Numbered from the stretch's first letter, positions 17,346 to 26,107 are shown. The stretch: DNA of 64,000 nt from Lachnospiraceae bacterium (GCA_017635395.1 JAGBLN010000022.1:1-64000); one strand, 5' to 3'. Made by a program: numbers and translations. The notes: generated by a model not told the origin, from the letters alone.

Positions 17346-19016
17346 ATGACGGATAATTATTTGTTCAAAACAGTTGCATGCCTGCTGACAGCCGTGATGA
17401 TCACGGGCTGTGCTATGCCGAATGCCGGTAATGCGGATGAAGAGGTACTTACTGCAACAGAAGAAACGGAGAGTGCGGATACAAGCGATGTATCGGAAGG
17501 AAGTGAAACCGTCGAAGAATATGACCCGTCATCGGGGAATCTCACATTATCAGATCAGGGAAAAAGTCTGGCTCAGCGTATGTGTGGTAAATACAGCTAC
17601 CATTACGGTGCCGGTGAGTCAGGGGAAGATGAATACCTGATAATGGATGTTGTTAATTTCGGAGATAATCTGTATGCCTTTTGCGGTTATTCAATGGGTG
17701 AAGATGATACCCTTAGCAGCTACAGCTTCTGGGCAAGTGAGTTTGTACCTTACGATGCGGCTGAAATGCAGAGTACTGACGGAGATTCCGTTCAGGTAAA
17801 GGAGCTCAGATTTTCAGTTATGTCTAACAGGGGGAAATACTGGGACAGCGGACAGGACGGCACTATTACGCTTACGGATGACGGCCTTTTGTTTGAGAAT
17901 TTTGAAGATGAGGATTTTTTGTGTTCTGTGGAATACGGAGGAAGGCTGTTCCTTAAGGATGAACGGGTAGAAGATGTATTTCCGTATCTGAAGGACGATA
18001 ACGGAGCCGGTGCGGATGAACTTCAGGGCCTGTGGGTTGCCCATGAAGGCGATTATCCCGTATATATTGAATTCAGGGGGGATAACTTCTATGTGTATCA
18101 AAAATCTCCCGACAGTGAAGTTGTATACGCTGCCGGTGGTTACGATTTTTCAAATGGAATTATTTCTTCCTCTCTTGCTACTCTGGGATGCGGCGGAATG
18201 CCAAGTGAGTATTCAGCATCATATGAGGTGAGCGGCGGTGAACTGGTGCTTACGGCAGATGATTACGCAGAACCCTATGTCCTTTCCGGAGAAATGAGAT
18301 TTTCTAAAATTAAGCCAGAGGATATCCCGCTTATTACAGCAGATGAGGTGGTGACCGGGGATGATCCCTCGGTGGTTTTCGGTGAATTCTCAGACGGTTT
18401 TTACGGTATCTGGATAGCAGCGGAAAAGGACGAGGAAAAAGCTGTGGAGAAGGCAATGGACCTTCATGATATGGACTACGACAGCTATATGACATATTCG
18501 CCTGAGTGGGAAAATCTTAACAGCAAGCCTTTTTACTGTGTGACTGCCGGAAAGTATGCAAGCGAAGCGGAAGCGAATGCTGCACTTGATGCGGTTAAGT
18601 CAGCATATCCTGATGCATATGTTAAGTTTACCGGTGCCCGCAAGTTTGTCAGTGTTGCCTATATCAATTATGGAGATGTAAAATTTGACGTGTCACCCGA
18701 CAAAGTGGTCATAAAAGATGTGCAGGTATCCGAGACAAATGTCTGGTATCCCGGATGTGAAGATATCGGCATCGGTTATACCATGACGCTCGTGATCGAC
18801 AGGGACACTGTATTTGACGATACCTGTGATACAGGATACTTTGCAAATTACGAGAATGGTGACCGTCCTATAGACTGGTTCATAAGGAATTATGAACTTT
18901 CGCAGAATGATCCGGAGACATATATCGCAGAAGGTCCGGCACTTTCCGGAGTTTTTGAAGCAGGGATAAACGGTGACCATATTGACCGCTTCTTCGGAAG
19001 TTACTGGTGGGATTAA
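17346..19016 (+). CDS. Secreted lipoprotein with SPOR-like domain
   Basis: 556 residues. The N-terminus is a lipoprotein signal peptide with lipobox ITGC at about residues 18-21, then an acidic Thr/Glu/Ser linker. Residues about 340-445 resemble SPOR-type repeats: GFYGIWIAAEKDEEKAVEKA followed by FYCVTAGKYASEAEANAALD. The middle of the protein is unassigned. ATG 17346 is chosen because GAGGA is 8 bases upstream; the frame extends into the previous gene but that region does not look like a signal peptide. Only 10 bases follow the chemoreceptor stop codon, so the two are probably co-transcribed and the lipoprotein may act in the same response. Confidence 0.75.
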   Translation: MTDNYLFKTVACLLTAVMITGCAMPNAGNADEEVLTATEETESADTSDVSEGSETVEEYDPSSGNLTLSDQGKSLAQRMCGKYSYHYGAGESGEDEYLIMDVVNFGDNLYAFCGYSMGEDDTLSSYSFWASEFVPYDAAEMQSTDGDSVQVKELRFSVMSNRGKYWDSGQDGTITLTDDGLLFENFEDEDFLCSVEYGGRLFLKDERVEDVFPYLKDDNGAGADELQGLWVAHEGDYPVYIEFRGDNFYVYQKSPDSEVVYAAGGYDFSNGIISSSLATLGCGGMPSEYSASYEVSGGELVLTADDYAEPYVLSGEMRFSKIKPEDIPLITADEVVTGDDPSVVFGEFSDGFYGIWIAAEKDEEKAVEKAMDLHDMDYDSYMTYSPEWENLNSKPFYCVTAGKYASEAEANAALDAVKSAYPDAYVKFTGARKFVSVAYINYGDVKFDVSPDKVVIKDVQVSETNVWYPGCEDIGIGYTMTLVIDRDTVFDDTCDTGYFANYENGDRPIDWFIRNYELSQNDPETYIAEGPALSGVFEAGINGDHIDRFFGSYWWD

Positions 19017-19052
19017 ATAAAAAAGTTGCCATATACGGCAGAAAGGAAAATT

Positions 19053-19730
19053 ATGTCAGAACAGATTTATGCGGTTGCGATTGACGGGCCAGCTGGAGCT
19101 GGAAAAAGCACTATAGCCAAAAGACTTTCGTCAGGCCTTGGGGTTATATATGTCGATACAGGGGCTATGTACCGTGCCATGGCATTATATATGATCAAAA
19201 AAGGAATATCCGCCGAAGATAATGATGGCATCAGCAAAGCCTGTCAGGATGCGGATATATCCATTGATTTTGTAAATGGCGAACAGGTGGTTCTTCTAAA
19301 CGGAGAAAATGTAAACGGACTTATCCGTACAGAAGAAGTAAGCCGGATGGCATCAATATCCAGCAAGAATCCTGATGTACGTACTAAGCTTGTGGAACTG
19401 CAGAGAAAGCTTGCAAAGAGTAAGAGTGTTGTTATGGATGGCCGTGATATCGGTACGGTGGTTCTTCCGGATGCAAAGGTTAAGATCTATCTGACAGCAT
19501 CCAGTGCGGTAAGGGCAAAACGCCGTTATGATGAATTAACCGCAAAAGGTGAAAAATGTGACCTGGCAGTTATTGAGGCTGATATCATAGAGCGTGATGA
19601 GCGTGACATGAACCGTGAAATCGCACCTCTTAAGCAGGCTGATGATGCAGTGCTTGTAGATACATCAGATATGGGGATCGACGAGGTACATCAGAGGTTG
19701 TTGGATATCGTTAATGAAAAGATCGGTTGA
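19053..19730 (+). CDS. cmk: Cytidylate kinase
   Basis: 225 residues. Phosphorylates CMP and dCMP to the diphosphates in pyrimidine salvage. The P-loop IDGPAGAGKSTIAKRL is at about 9-24; DTGAMYRAMALY and VVMDGRDIGTVVLPDA are also typical. ATG 19053 follows AGAAAGGAAA; the in-frame TTG at 19026 has no ribosome binding site. It starts the cmk-ispH-S1 group common in Clostridia. Confidence 0.95.
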   Translation: MSEQIYAVAIDGPAGAGKSTIAKRLSSGLGVIYVDTGAMYRAMALYMIKKGISAEDNDGISKACQDADISIDFVNGEQVVLLNGENVNGLIRTEEVSRMASISSKNPDVRTKLVELQRKLAKSKSVVMDGRDIGTVVLPDAKVKIYLTASSAVRAKRRYDELTAKGEKCDLAVIEADIIERDERDMNREIAPLKQADDAVLVDTSDMGIDEVHQRLLDIVNEKIG

Positions 19731-19747
19731 TCAAGGGAAGTTGTCTT

Positions 19748-20605
19748 ATGTCTGATGTAACAGTAGCAAAAACAGCCGGATTCTGTTTCGGCGTAAAAAA
19801 AGCAGTGGATAAGGCCTTTGAGATGGCTGAAACCGGCGGTGAGATATATACCTACGGTCCTGTGATCCATAATGATGAAGTCATAGGTGCTCTTGCGGAT
19901 AAGGGCGTAAGGGTGTTGGAAACCGAGGACGAACTTAAGAATCTGGAATCCGGCACTGTTATCCTGCGTTCCCATGGCGTAGGCCGTAACATTATCGAAC
20001 TGCTTGAAAACAAAGGTATCGATTATATCGATGTGACTTGCCCCTTCGTTAAAAGGATTCATGACATAGTTGATAAAGAAAGTGAAAATAATGAAATTAT
20101 CATCATCGGAAATCCGAAACATCCTGAGGTTGAAGGCATAGTAGGGTGGTGCCGCGGGGATTATTCCGTCATTATGACAGAGGAAGAAGCTGAGGCTTTT
20201 TCGCCCAAAACATCCCTTCCTGTGTGCATTGTCAGTCAGACAACATTTAATTACAAAAAGTTTGAAAAAATTGTTGAAATCTTACAAAATAAAATATATA
20301 ATGGTAACGTTGTGAATACTATCTGCAATGCGACAGAAAAGCATCAGAAGGAAGCACGCAGTATTGCATCAGAGGTTGACTCGATGATCGTTATTGGAGA
20401 CCTCAAGAGTTCCAACAGCAGGAGACTGTATGAGATATGCTTAGAGGAATGCAATAAGACGTACTTCATCCGAAAGCTTGGTGATCTGCTTCAGACTGAT
20501 TTTACTTCTGACGGTTCGGTAGGAATTACAGCGGGGGCTTCCACCCCAAATAATATTATTGAGGAGGTTCAAAACTATGTCCGAAACGACAAAAAGCGAG
20601 TTTGA
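19748..20605 (+). CDS. ispH: 4-hydroxy-3-methylbut-2-enyl diphosphate reductase
   Basis: 285 residues. Last step of the non-mevalonate (MEP) isoprenoid pathway: an iron-sulfur enzyme that makes IPP and DMAPP from HMBPP. The three cluster cysteines are in GFCFGVKKA (Cys13), DVTCPFV and TICNATEKHQ, with the substrate-site RSHGVG and SSNSRRLYE. ATG 19748 is preceded by AAGGGAAG 7 bases upstream. It overlaps the next gene by 29 bases, which suggests translational coupling with the S1 protein; in some Clostridia these two are fused. Confidence 0.95.
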   Translation: MSDVTVAKTAGFCFGVKKAVDKAFEMAETGGEIYTYGPVIHNDEVIGALADKGVRVLETEDELKNLESGTVILRSHGVGRNIIELLENKGIDYIDVTCPFVKRIHDIVDKESENNEIIIIGNPKHPEVEGIVGWCRGDYSVIMTEEEAEAFSPKTSLPVCIVSQTTFNYKKFEKIVEILQNKIYNGNVVNTICNATEKHQKEARSIASEVDSMIVIGDLKSSNSRRLYEICLEECNKTYFIRKLGDLLQTDFTSDGSVGITAGASTPNNIIEEVQNYVRNDKKRV

Positions 20606-21692
20606 ACAATTATTGGAAGATTCATTCAAAAATGTCCACACAGGTGACATTATTGAAGGAAAGGTACTCTCCGTTACACCGAACGAGATAGCTGTTAACA
20701 TCGGTTATAAGTCAGACGGAATCGTTACTAAGAATGAATACAGCAACGATGCATCCATCGATCTTACCGAGGCAGTGAAGGTTGGCGACACCCTGAGCGT
20801 TAAAGTGCTTAAGCTTAACGACGGAGACGGCCAGGTTGTTCTTTCACACAAGAAGGTAGCATCTGAGAAGATCAGCAAGGTTCTTGAGGATGCATTCAAC
20901 AATCACACAGTCCTTAAGTCCAAGGTTACAGATGTTGTAAAGGGCGGACTTGTTACTGTAGTTGACGAGGTTTCAGTATTCATTCCTGCAAGCCTTGCAT
21001 CTGACGTATTTACTAAGAATCTTAATGTATTTGCTGATCAGGAGATCGAGTTCTACATGAGCGAGTTCGTTCCTGCAAAGCACAGATATATCGGTGACTG
21101 CAAGACTCTCCTTAAAGAGCGTCATGACAAGGAAAAGGAAGAGGCTCTTCAGAGGATTCAGGAAGGCGATATCGTTGAAGGTACAGTTAAGAATGTTACA
21201 AGCTTTGGTGCTTTCGTTGATATCGGAGGAATCGACGGTCTGCTTCACATCTCTGAGATGAGCTGGGGCAGAATTGATTATCCTCAGAATGTATACAAGA
21301 AGGGTGATACCGTAAAGGTTATCGTTAAGAAGATTGAAGGCGAGAAGGTTGCTCTCTCCGCTAAGTTCGATGAGAACAATCCTTGGCTTGATGTAGCTGA
21401 CAAGTTCCCTGTTGGCGCTACAGTTAAGGGAAAAGTTGCAAGAATGACTGATTTCGGTGCATTCGTTCAGCTTTCAGAGGGTGTTGATGCGCTGCTTCAT
21501 GTTTCACAGATCAGCCGCAAGAGAATCGAAAAGCCTGCTGATGTACTTAGCGTAGGTGATGAGATCGAGGCTAAAATCGTTGACGTGAACATCGCTGATC
21601 ATAAGATTTCTCTTAGCATGAAAGAGCTTGCTCCTGAGGAAGAGGAAGAAGAGACTGCTACCGAGCCCGCTAATAATGAGGATGCAGAATAA
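20577..21692 (+). CDS. rpsA: S1 RNA-binding domain protein (ribosomal S1-like)
   Basis: 371 residues with four S1 (OB-fold) RNA-binding repeats starting near residues 18, 108, 190 and 274. The third and fourth repeats carry the classic VTSFGAFVDIGGIDGLLHISEMSW and MTDFGAFVQL patterns. It is the short Firmicutes form, without the six repeats of E. coli S1. The ATG at 20577, inside ispH, is chosen because GAGGAGG is 9 bases upstream. The C-terminus is Glu-rich. A terminator follows. Confidence 0.92.
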   Translation: MSETTKSEFEQLLEDSFKNVHTGDIIEGKVLSVTPNEIAVNIGYKSDGIVTKNEYSNDASIDLTEAVKVGDTLSVKVLKLNDGDGQVVLSHKKVASEKISKVLEDAFNNHTVLKSKVTDVVKGGLVTVVDEVSVFIPASLASDVFTKNLNVFADQEIEFYMSEFVPAKHRYIGDCKTLLKERHDKEKEEALQRIQEGDIVEGTVKNVTSFGAFVDIGGIDGLLHISEMSWGRIDYPQNVYKKGDTVKVIVKKIEGEKVALSAKFDENNPWLDVADKFPVGATVKGKVARMTDFGAFVQLSEGVDALLHVSQISRKRIEKPADVLSVGDEIEAKIVDVNIADHKISLSMKELAPEEEEEETATEPANNEDAE

Positions 21693-21707
21693 TTCTGTTT
21701 AATACTT

Positions 21708-21742
21708 ACAGGACTTGCTCATTGGGTGAGTCCTGTTTTTTA
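21708..21742 (+). terminator. Terminator of cmk-ispH-S1
   Basis: ACAGGACT (21708-21715) pairs with AGTCCTGT (21729-21736), followed by a T-run. Confidence 0.9.
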
Positions 21743-21779
21743 TTATCGCAGTGTTGCCTAAGGAAAGGGGTTATGTATT

Positions 21780-22571
21780 ATGGCAGGAAGCAATGACAGA
21801 GATTATGAATATCTGAAAAAGCGTATAATGCAGATAACCGGCGTGGATCTTAATGCCTATAAGGAAAATCAGATGAAACGCCGTTTAGATACACTCATCA
21901 CGAAGAGGAAGTTCAGTGGGTACGAGGAATACTGTGACCATGTAAAGAACGACAAGGAAGTAAGGGAAGAATTCCTTGGATATATGACCATTAATGTATC
22001 CGAATTCTACAGGAATCCTGACCAGTGGGAGTTCCTTGACAAGGAAGTTATTCCTGAACTGATAAAGAAATTCGGAAAGAATCTTAAGATATGGTCTGCG
22101 GCATGCTCAACAGGTGACGAACCGTATTCACTGGTTATGGCGCTTTCAAAGCATATTCCGCTCAATATGATAAGGATTTATGCGACGGATATAGACAACC
22201 AGATTCTGGCGCAGGCAAAAAACGGAATTTATGGTGAAAAATCGATAAAAGGTGTTCCGCAGGAATTCAAGGATAAGTATTTTGAAAAAATCGGTACATC
22301 ATACAAGATAAGCGATGAAATAAAGAGCCGTGTCACTTTCAAGCAGTCCAATCTGCTGGAAAAGAACTATCCCAAGGATTACCATATGATAGTCTGCAGG
22401 AACGTGCTGATCTATTTTACGGAAGAAGCCAAGGATGATGTCTTCAGAAGATTCAATGAGTCCCTGGTGAATGAAGGGGTACTCTTCATCGGCAGTACGG
22501 AGCAGATAATCAATTACAAGACCATGAACTATATTCGCAAGAATTCCTTCTTCTACGAGAAGAAAATATAA
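21780..22571 (+). CDS. cheR: Chemotaxis protein methyltransferase CheR
   Basis: 263 residues. It methylates glutamates of chemoreceptors using S-adenosylmethionine, setting adaptation. The N-terminal helical domain includes KENQMKRRLDTLITKR, and the SAM-binding domain includes KIWSAACSTGDEPYSL (about 102-117), IYATDIDNQILAQA and IVCRNVLIYF. It stands alone rather than in a che operon, between two terminators; it can serve the chemoreceptor at 15314. GGAAAGGGG lies before the ATG. Confidence 0.95.
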   Translation: MAGSNDRDYEYLKKRIMQITGVDLNAYKENQMKRRLDTLITKRKFSGYEEYCDHVKNDKEVREEFLGYMTINVSEFYRNPDQWEFLDKEVIPELIKKFGKNLKIWSAACSTGDEPYSLVMALSKHIPLNMIRIYATDIDNQILAQAKNGIYGEKSIKGVPQEFKDKYFEKIGTSYKISDEIKSRVTFKQSNLLEKNYPKDYHMIVCRNVLIYFTEEAKDDVFRRFNESLVNEGVLFIGSTEQIINYKTMNYIRKNSFFYEKKI

Positions 22572-22585
22572 GATGTGACAAATAT

Positions 22586-22622
22586 AAAGAACCATCGTTT
22601 GATGAAAACGATGGTTCTTTTT
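22586..22622. terminator. Bidirectional terminator between cheR and the YprB-like gene
   Basis: A perfect 15-bp stem, AAAGAACCATCGTTT / AAACGATGGTTCTTT, with a five-base loop. T-rich sequence follows on both strands. It separates convergent genes. Confidence 0.93.
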
Positions 22623-22643
22623 GATTACTTATGTGGCAATAGC

Positions 22644-23765
22644 TTAGCGTTCGCCGTATTCGAACATTGCCGAAAGCACATGTTCCGCATAGAGATTGAA
22701 TCCGCTGCGGCTGGTCTTGAATTCATCTGTAAGCTCAAAGAATATTTCTTTTGACTTATATTCCCTTTTATAGAAAGGCGAGAATATCACATCCCACTGC
22801 GGCAGGAAGTGAGACTTCTTTCTTGTATAGCAGTTAGCTGCTTTAGCCTGTATGCGATGCTCCTTATCCACGAAAGTGGCGATGGACTTGTGTATCGCAA
22901 TATCTTCAGCAGGCAGGTAATAGTAATCCCTGAAATTTGCGTAGAAATATTTCATTTCTTCCTCGTAAAGAGGAACCTTCAATACGCCGTCCAGTCCGTT
23001 TCCGGAAAAATAGCATCCCAGCCCCCTGAAAGAAAACGGTTTTGGGAGAGGCGATGTAAAACGCAGCTTCATGATGATTTCCTGACAGCGTTTTTTTCTG
23101 GCATCATCATAGTAATTTGCCCTGACGCCCATTACACGGATAGGCTTTAAAAACATATCGGGATAGGCAAGCATGGAAGTGCAGATAAGCATGCCCTTGA
23201 TATCCTCGCGGTTATGCAGGATAAGTTCCGTAAGAAGTTTCTGTTCTCCATAACATACAAAATCATGGTATTTGCTAATGAGCTCTCCGCCGGAATAAAC
23301 GTCCTCGCGGTCGAGTCCGAGAAATGACTCGATGGTTTTCTGCTTTACATCGGGGAGGCCCAGGATATCCCTGTATCCGGAAATCCTTCTGTATATGTCA
23401 ATGCCCCGGAATCTTTCAAGGTCAAATACAAGGCTAAACTGCTCGCGTTTTTTTATCAGATAGGGAAGGTCAAAACGGTTTCCGTTATAATGGATCAATA
23501 GCTTGAACCTGTCGGAGAATTCAGCAAATGCCTTAAGTATCTGAAGTTCCTCTTCATATTTTTCGGCAAGCCACTGTATGTAATGCCAGCCGTTATCCTT
23601 AAAGTAGGCTGCACCGATCATGTAAAGGTTTGAGTTTTCGGGAGTTAGTCCGGTGGTCTCAATATCTATGAAGAGAATGTCTTCTTGGGTCTCGTCCTCT
23701 TCGAGCAGTGATTCGATAGGGTAATTAGGCTCAATATCAGTGAAATCTCCGTTAAGTACCTTCAT
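22644..23765 (-). CDS. YprB-like RNase H-fold protein (predicted 3'-5' exonuclease)
   Basis: About 373 residues from the chosen ATG at 23765. The N-terminal half is a DEDD-type RNase H-like domain of the YprB family: FIDIETTGL, the Asn/Asp element HYNGNRFDLPYL and HNREDIKGM. The C-terminal half is a conserved unassigned region rich in aromatics. The start at 23765 is preferred because AAAGGAT precedes it and the family begins close to this point; an ATG at 23816 is also in frame but would place the start inside a repeat without a binding site. The biological substrate is not known. Confidence 0.85.
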   Translation of the reverse strand: MKVLNGDFTDIEPNYPIESLLEEDETQEDILFIDIETTGLTPENSNLYMIGAAYFKDNGWHYIQWLAEKYEEELQILKAFAEFSDRFKLLIHYNGNRFDLPYLIKKREQFSLVFDLERFRGIDIYRRISGYRDILGLPDVKQKTIESFLGLDREDVYSGGELISKYHDFVCYGEQKLLTELILHNREDIKGMLICTSMLAYPDMFLKPIRVMGVRANYYDDARKKRCQEIIMKLRFTSPLPKPFSFRGLGCYFSGNGLDGVLKVPLYEEEMKYFYANFRDYYYLPAEDIAIHKSIATFVDKEHRIQAKAANCYTRKKSHFLPQWDVIFSPFYKREYKSKEIFFELTDEFKTSRSGFNLYAEHVLSAMFEYGER

Positions 23766-24153
23766 GTTGATCCTTTCCGCATAAGAAAGCTGAGTGTTAT
23801 TTCTGAAAATTTGCATTCGCAATCCGCAGGGATAAATCCCTGCTACTTGCTCATGTAGGGGAGCAGTCCAAATAATTGTCCCGTATAATAAGCAAGTTCG
23901 CGAAGCTTCGGTTTTATTTTAACGGCTTGCATCGTGCTTCGCACTTGCAATCCGCCCTTGCATTCGCAATCCGCAGGGATAAATCCCTGCTACTTGCTCA
24001 TACAAGGGGTGCCCAAAGTGTTTGCCATCACTGCAAGCAAGCTTGCGTGCTGTCAAACACTTTTGACACCTTAAAATATATTATTACATTTTTTCCGCAT
24101 AAAATCAAAAGATATTAGTACAAAATACTATAATTTGTGCTATTATCATATCC
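23766..24153. repeat. Intergenic block of palindromic and direct repeats
   Basis: 388 bases between divergent genes, with no gene seen. Two identical 44-bp copies lie at 23811-23854 and 23958-24001. Each contains the perfect inverted repeat GCAGGGATAAATCCCTGC. A partial copy sharing CTTGCAATCCGCCC is at about 23944-23957. Between the copies are the palindrome CGAAGCTTCG and a GCAAG...CTTGC pair. A longer hairpin spans 24008-24070: GGTG and AAAGTGTTTG pair with CAAACACTTT and CACC around a GCAAG-CAAG-CTTGC core. This looks like a REP/MITE-like mosaic rather than coding DNA. Confidence 0.75.
24129..24146 (+). promoter_or_regulatory. Promoter elements immediately before the GH25-like gene
   Basis: A TATAAT at 24129-24134 and an extended -10 TGCTATTAT at 24138-24146. 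The second leaves only seven bases to the ATG at 24154, so transcription from it would begin at or next to the start codon. No ribosome binding site is present. Confidence 0.5.
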
Positions 24154-25308
24154 ATGAGACTAGATGATGATTTTGAAGATGATTTTTCTGCGGATGAAGC
24201 GGAACGGAGGGAGCAGTCCTACAGACAGGAAGCATCCTCCAGGGCAGTGAGGAGCTCTATTGTTATAATAGGGCTTTTTGTGCTTATTACCCTTGGAGTT
24301 GTTCTCATTGCAAATAAGGGGAAAAGCCCCAACCGTAGCAGTACATCAACAAGAACTGCGCTGGAAAGTGAAGAGGCGGCCAGGTCGGGCCAGTCGGTAG
24401 ACGAACTCATAAGCGGCAGCACCTTGACAGCGTCGGACCTTGATTTCTGGGATGACTACCCGGAAGAAAGTGAAGAAGACGGAACAGTTTCGGCCGATTC
24501 AGCAACTCCTACGCCGACACCTGAACCGGAGGATCCGGCAACAGACGGCAAGCATACCCTGATAACCCATGCTGACGGTTCGGAAGAATGGGTTGAGATA
24601 AATCCTTATCTCCAAAGAAATATTTATGAAAACGCAGGCTTCGTCTATCAGAAGCCTTTCATGAAATATTACGAGAATAACAGCAGGAAAAGTTTTGCCG
24701 GCGTTGATATTTCAAAGGATGAAGATTATGTTGATTTTAACAAATTAAAATCTTCCGGTGTTGACTTTGTGATGCTGAGGCTCGGCCAGAGGGGATATGC
24801 ATCAGGTGAAATGTCCCTTGATGAAAACTTCCTGGACAATTACGCCAGGGCAAGGGAAGCAGGGCTTGATATAGGCGTTTATTTTGTGACTGCTGCTGTG
24901 AATACTGCCGAAGCCTATGAAGAAGCTACATTTGTGCTTAATACTATCAGCGAGAATTCCATAACCCTGGAATATCCGATTGCTCTTTCCGGAGAAAAGC
25001 CGGGGGTGGGAAAAGGCAGGACTGACGAAATGGAAAAAATCCCCAGGACAAATGCTGCCATAACCTTCATGAAGGCTGTAGAGGAGGCTGGATATTATCC
25101 TATACTCTATGGAACAAAGGAAACACTGATACAGAAGTATTCGCTGGGTTCCATGATCGGATATGAATTCTGGCTGTCGGAAGTAAGCGACCTGCCTACA
25201 TATCCTTATATTTTCACTATGTGGGAATATGACTTAAGCGGAGAAGTGGGAGGAATAGCCAGCGGGGCGAGGATGATCTTAAGCTTTGAGGATTATTCCA
25301 TGAGATAA
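24154..25308 (+). CDS. Membrane-anchored GH25-like (lysozyme-family) protein, possibly inactive
   Basis: 384 residues. A short acidic cytoplasmic N-terminus, one membrane span (about 35-53), a Ser/Thr/Pro linker with TPTPTPEPE, then a GH25-like barrel from about 181: FAGVDISKDE, VDFVMLRLGQRGY, FLDNYARAREAGLDIGVYF, and WEYD near the end. GH25 muramidases cut peptidoglycan glycan chains. The first Asp (185) is kept, but the usual D-x-E catalytic pair appears as SGE (LSGEKPG) and the C-terminal VDLN-type Asp is not seen, so activity is doubtful. The start has no ribosome binding site. The 3' end overlaps the convergent AP2-like gene by 16 bases. Confidence 0.78.
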   Translation: MRLDDDFEDDFSADEAERREQSYRQEASSRAVRSSIVIIGLFVLITLGVVLIANKGKSPNRSSTSTRTALESEEAARSGQSVDELISGSTLTASDLDFWDDYPEESEEDGTVSADSATPTPTPEPEDPATDGKHTLITHADGSEEWVEINPYLQRNIYENAGFVYQKPFMKYYENNSRKSFAGVDISKDEDYVDFNKLKSSGVDFVMLRLGQRGYASGEMSLDENFLDNYARAREAGLDIGVYFVTAAVNTAEAYEEATFVLNTISENSITLEYPIALSGEKPGVGKGRTDEMEKIPRTNAAITFMKAVEEAGYYPILYGTKETLIQKYSLGSMIGYEFWLSEVSDLPTYPYIFTMWEYDLSGEVGGIASGARMILSFEDYSMR

Positions 25309-26084
25309 GTGCGTACTGCCTTTGATATCTTTACTTCTTTGTAGATCTGCCAGTAGTCGCTTTCGCTGATGTCAGCAATATCGTTTTTTGCATAATTCTT
25401 TTTTACACCGCGGATATTAAGAATGTCTGCGGCTTTGTTGTAGGCAATGGCGGCAGTGATGTCGTCAGGGTAATCACCGATGATATAGTTTCCCTTTATG
25501 TGTATCCTTGCGCGGTAAACGGTCTTTCCTTTATGGATTTCTTTTGTGACGCCGATAAAACGGTTATTAACCTGGAGGTTAGCTGACCTGAAGTCCAGTA
25601 TGTCACCATTAAGGAAGATGTAGTCTCTGCCTTCAACAGCGTAGCTGCGTATGCCGTAACGATTGCGTATATTAAGCTGAAGCCCGTAATCAGCTACGAA
25701 ATAGTGGCCGCCCCTCTTCATGATCTTGTGTGAAGAGTAGTAAAAAAGCTCGTCGGCATCGAATTTCAGGATTTCCGTGGGTGAAATATAATAGTTGAAC
25801 ATTTTTTTCAGGATGTATATGGGATTTGAAATGTACATCCTGTTGTCCCGAAAGTTAATGAGGCTTACCCATTTGTCAAAGGAAAGGGCGCGTTCATCAG
25901 AATAGTCTATGATCTGTATGGACGGATCATCCAAAATCGCGCAGGCGTCAAGATAAGCCCTGTGGGCTGTTTCTTCGTCATCGAAACTGCCTAAGCTTAT
26001 ATGCTTTCCCTTTCTTGTAAGGGAGGTGCGGTAATAAGTACTTCCGTCTTTTTTTGTTGTCTCATATACACCGGGTTTGCTCAT
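25293..26084 (-). CDS. AP2-HNH-AP2-like protein (relic of a homing-type endonuclease)
   Basis: 263 residues. Two AP2-like DNA-binding modules are seen at about 5-52 (GVYETTKKDGSTYYRTSL ... GSFDDEETAHRAY) and 176-224 (GVTKEIHKGKTVYRARI ... IGDYPDDITAAIAYNKAA). Between them, residues about 125-172 resemble the HNH nuclease of phage and homing proteins: YIFLNGDILDFRSANLQV aligns by eye with the vDHiNG-lDNR-NL pattern, but the metal-binding Asp-His is replaced. It may be a domesticated DNA-binding protein. ATG start, no ribosome binding site, and a -10 box only six bases upstream of the start codon. Confidence 0.7.
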   Translation of the reverse strand: MSKPGVYETTKKDGSTYYRTSLTRKGKHISLGSFDDEETAHRAYLDACAILDDPSIQIIDYSDERALSFDKWVSLINFRDNRMYISNPIYILKKMFNYYISPTEILKFDADELFYYSSHKIMKRGGHYFVADYGLQLNIRNRYGIRSYAVEGRDYIFLNGDILDFRSANLQVNNRFIGVTKEIHKGKTVYRARIHIKGNYIIGDYPDDITAAIAYNKAADILNIRGVKKNYAKNDIADISESDYWQIYKEVKISKAVRTYLME

Positions 26085-26090
26085 GGGTTA

Positions 26091-26096
26091 ATTATA
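26091..26096 (-). promoter_or_regulatory. -10 box of the AP2-like gene, leaderless spacing
   Basis: TATAAT on the minus strand, with six bases (TAACCC) between it and the ATG at 26084. A normal start 6-7 bases downstream of the -10 would fall on the start codon. Confidence 0.5.
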
Positions 26097-26107
26097 CACT
26101 ATAATTC

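Noticed and set aside
23811..24001. CRISPR array
   Set aside because: Only two full repeat copies with a 103-base interval, partial degenerate copies, internal palindromes and no cas genes.
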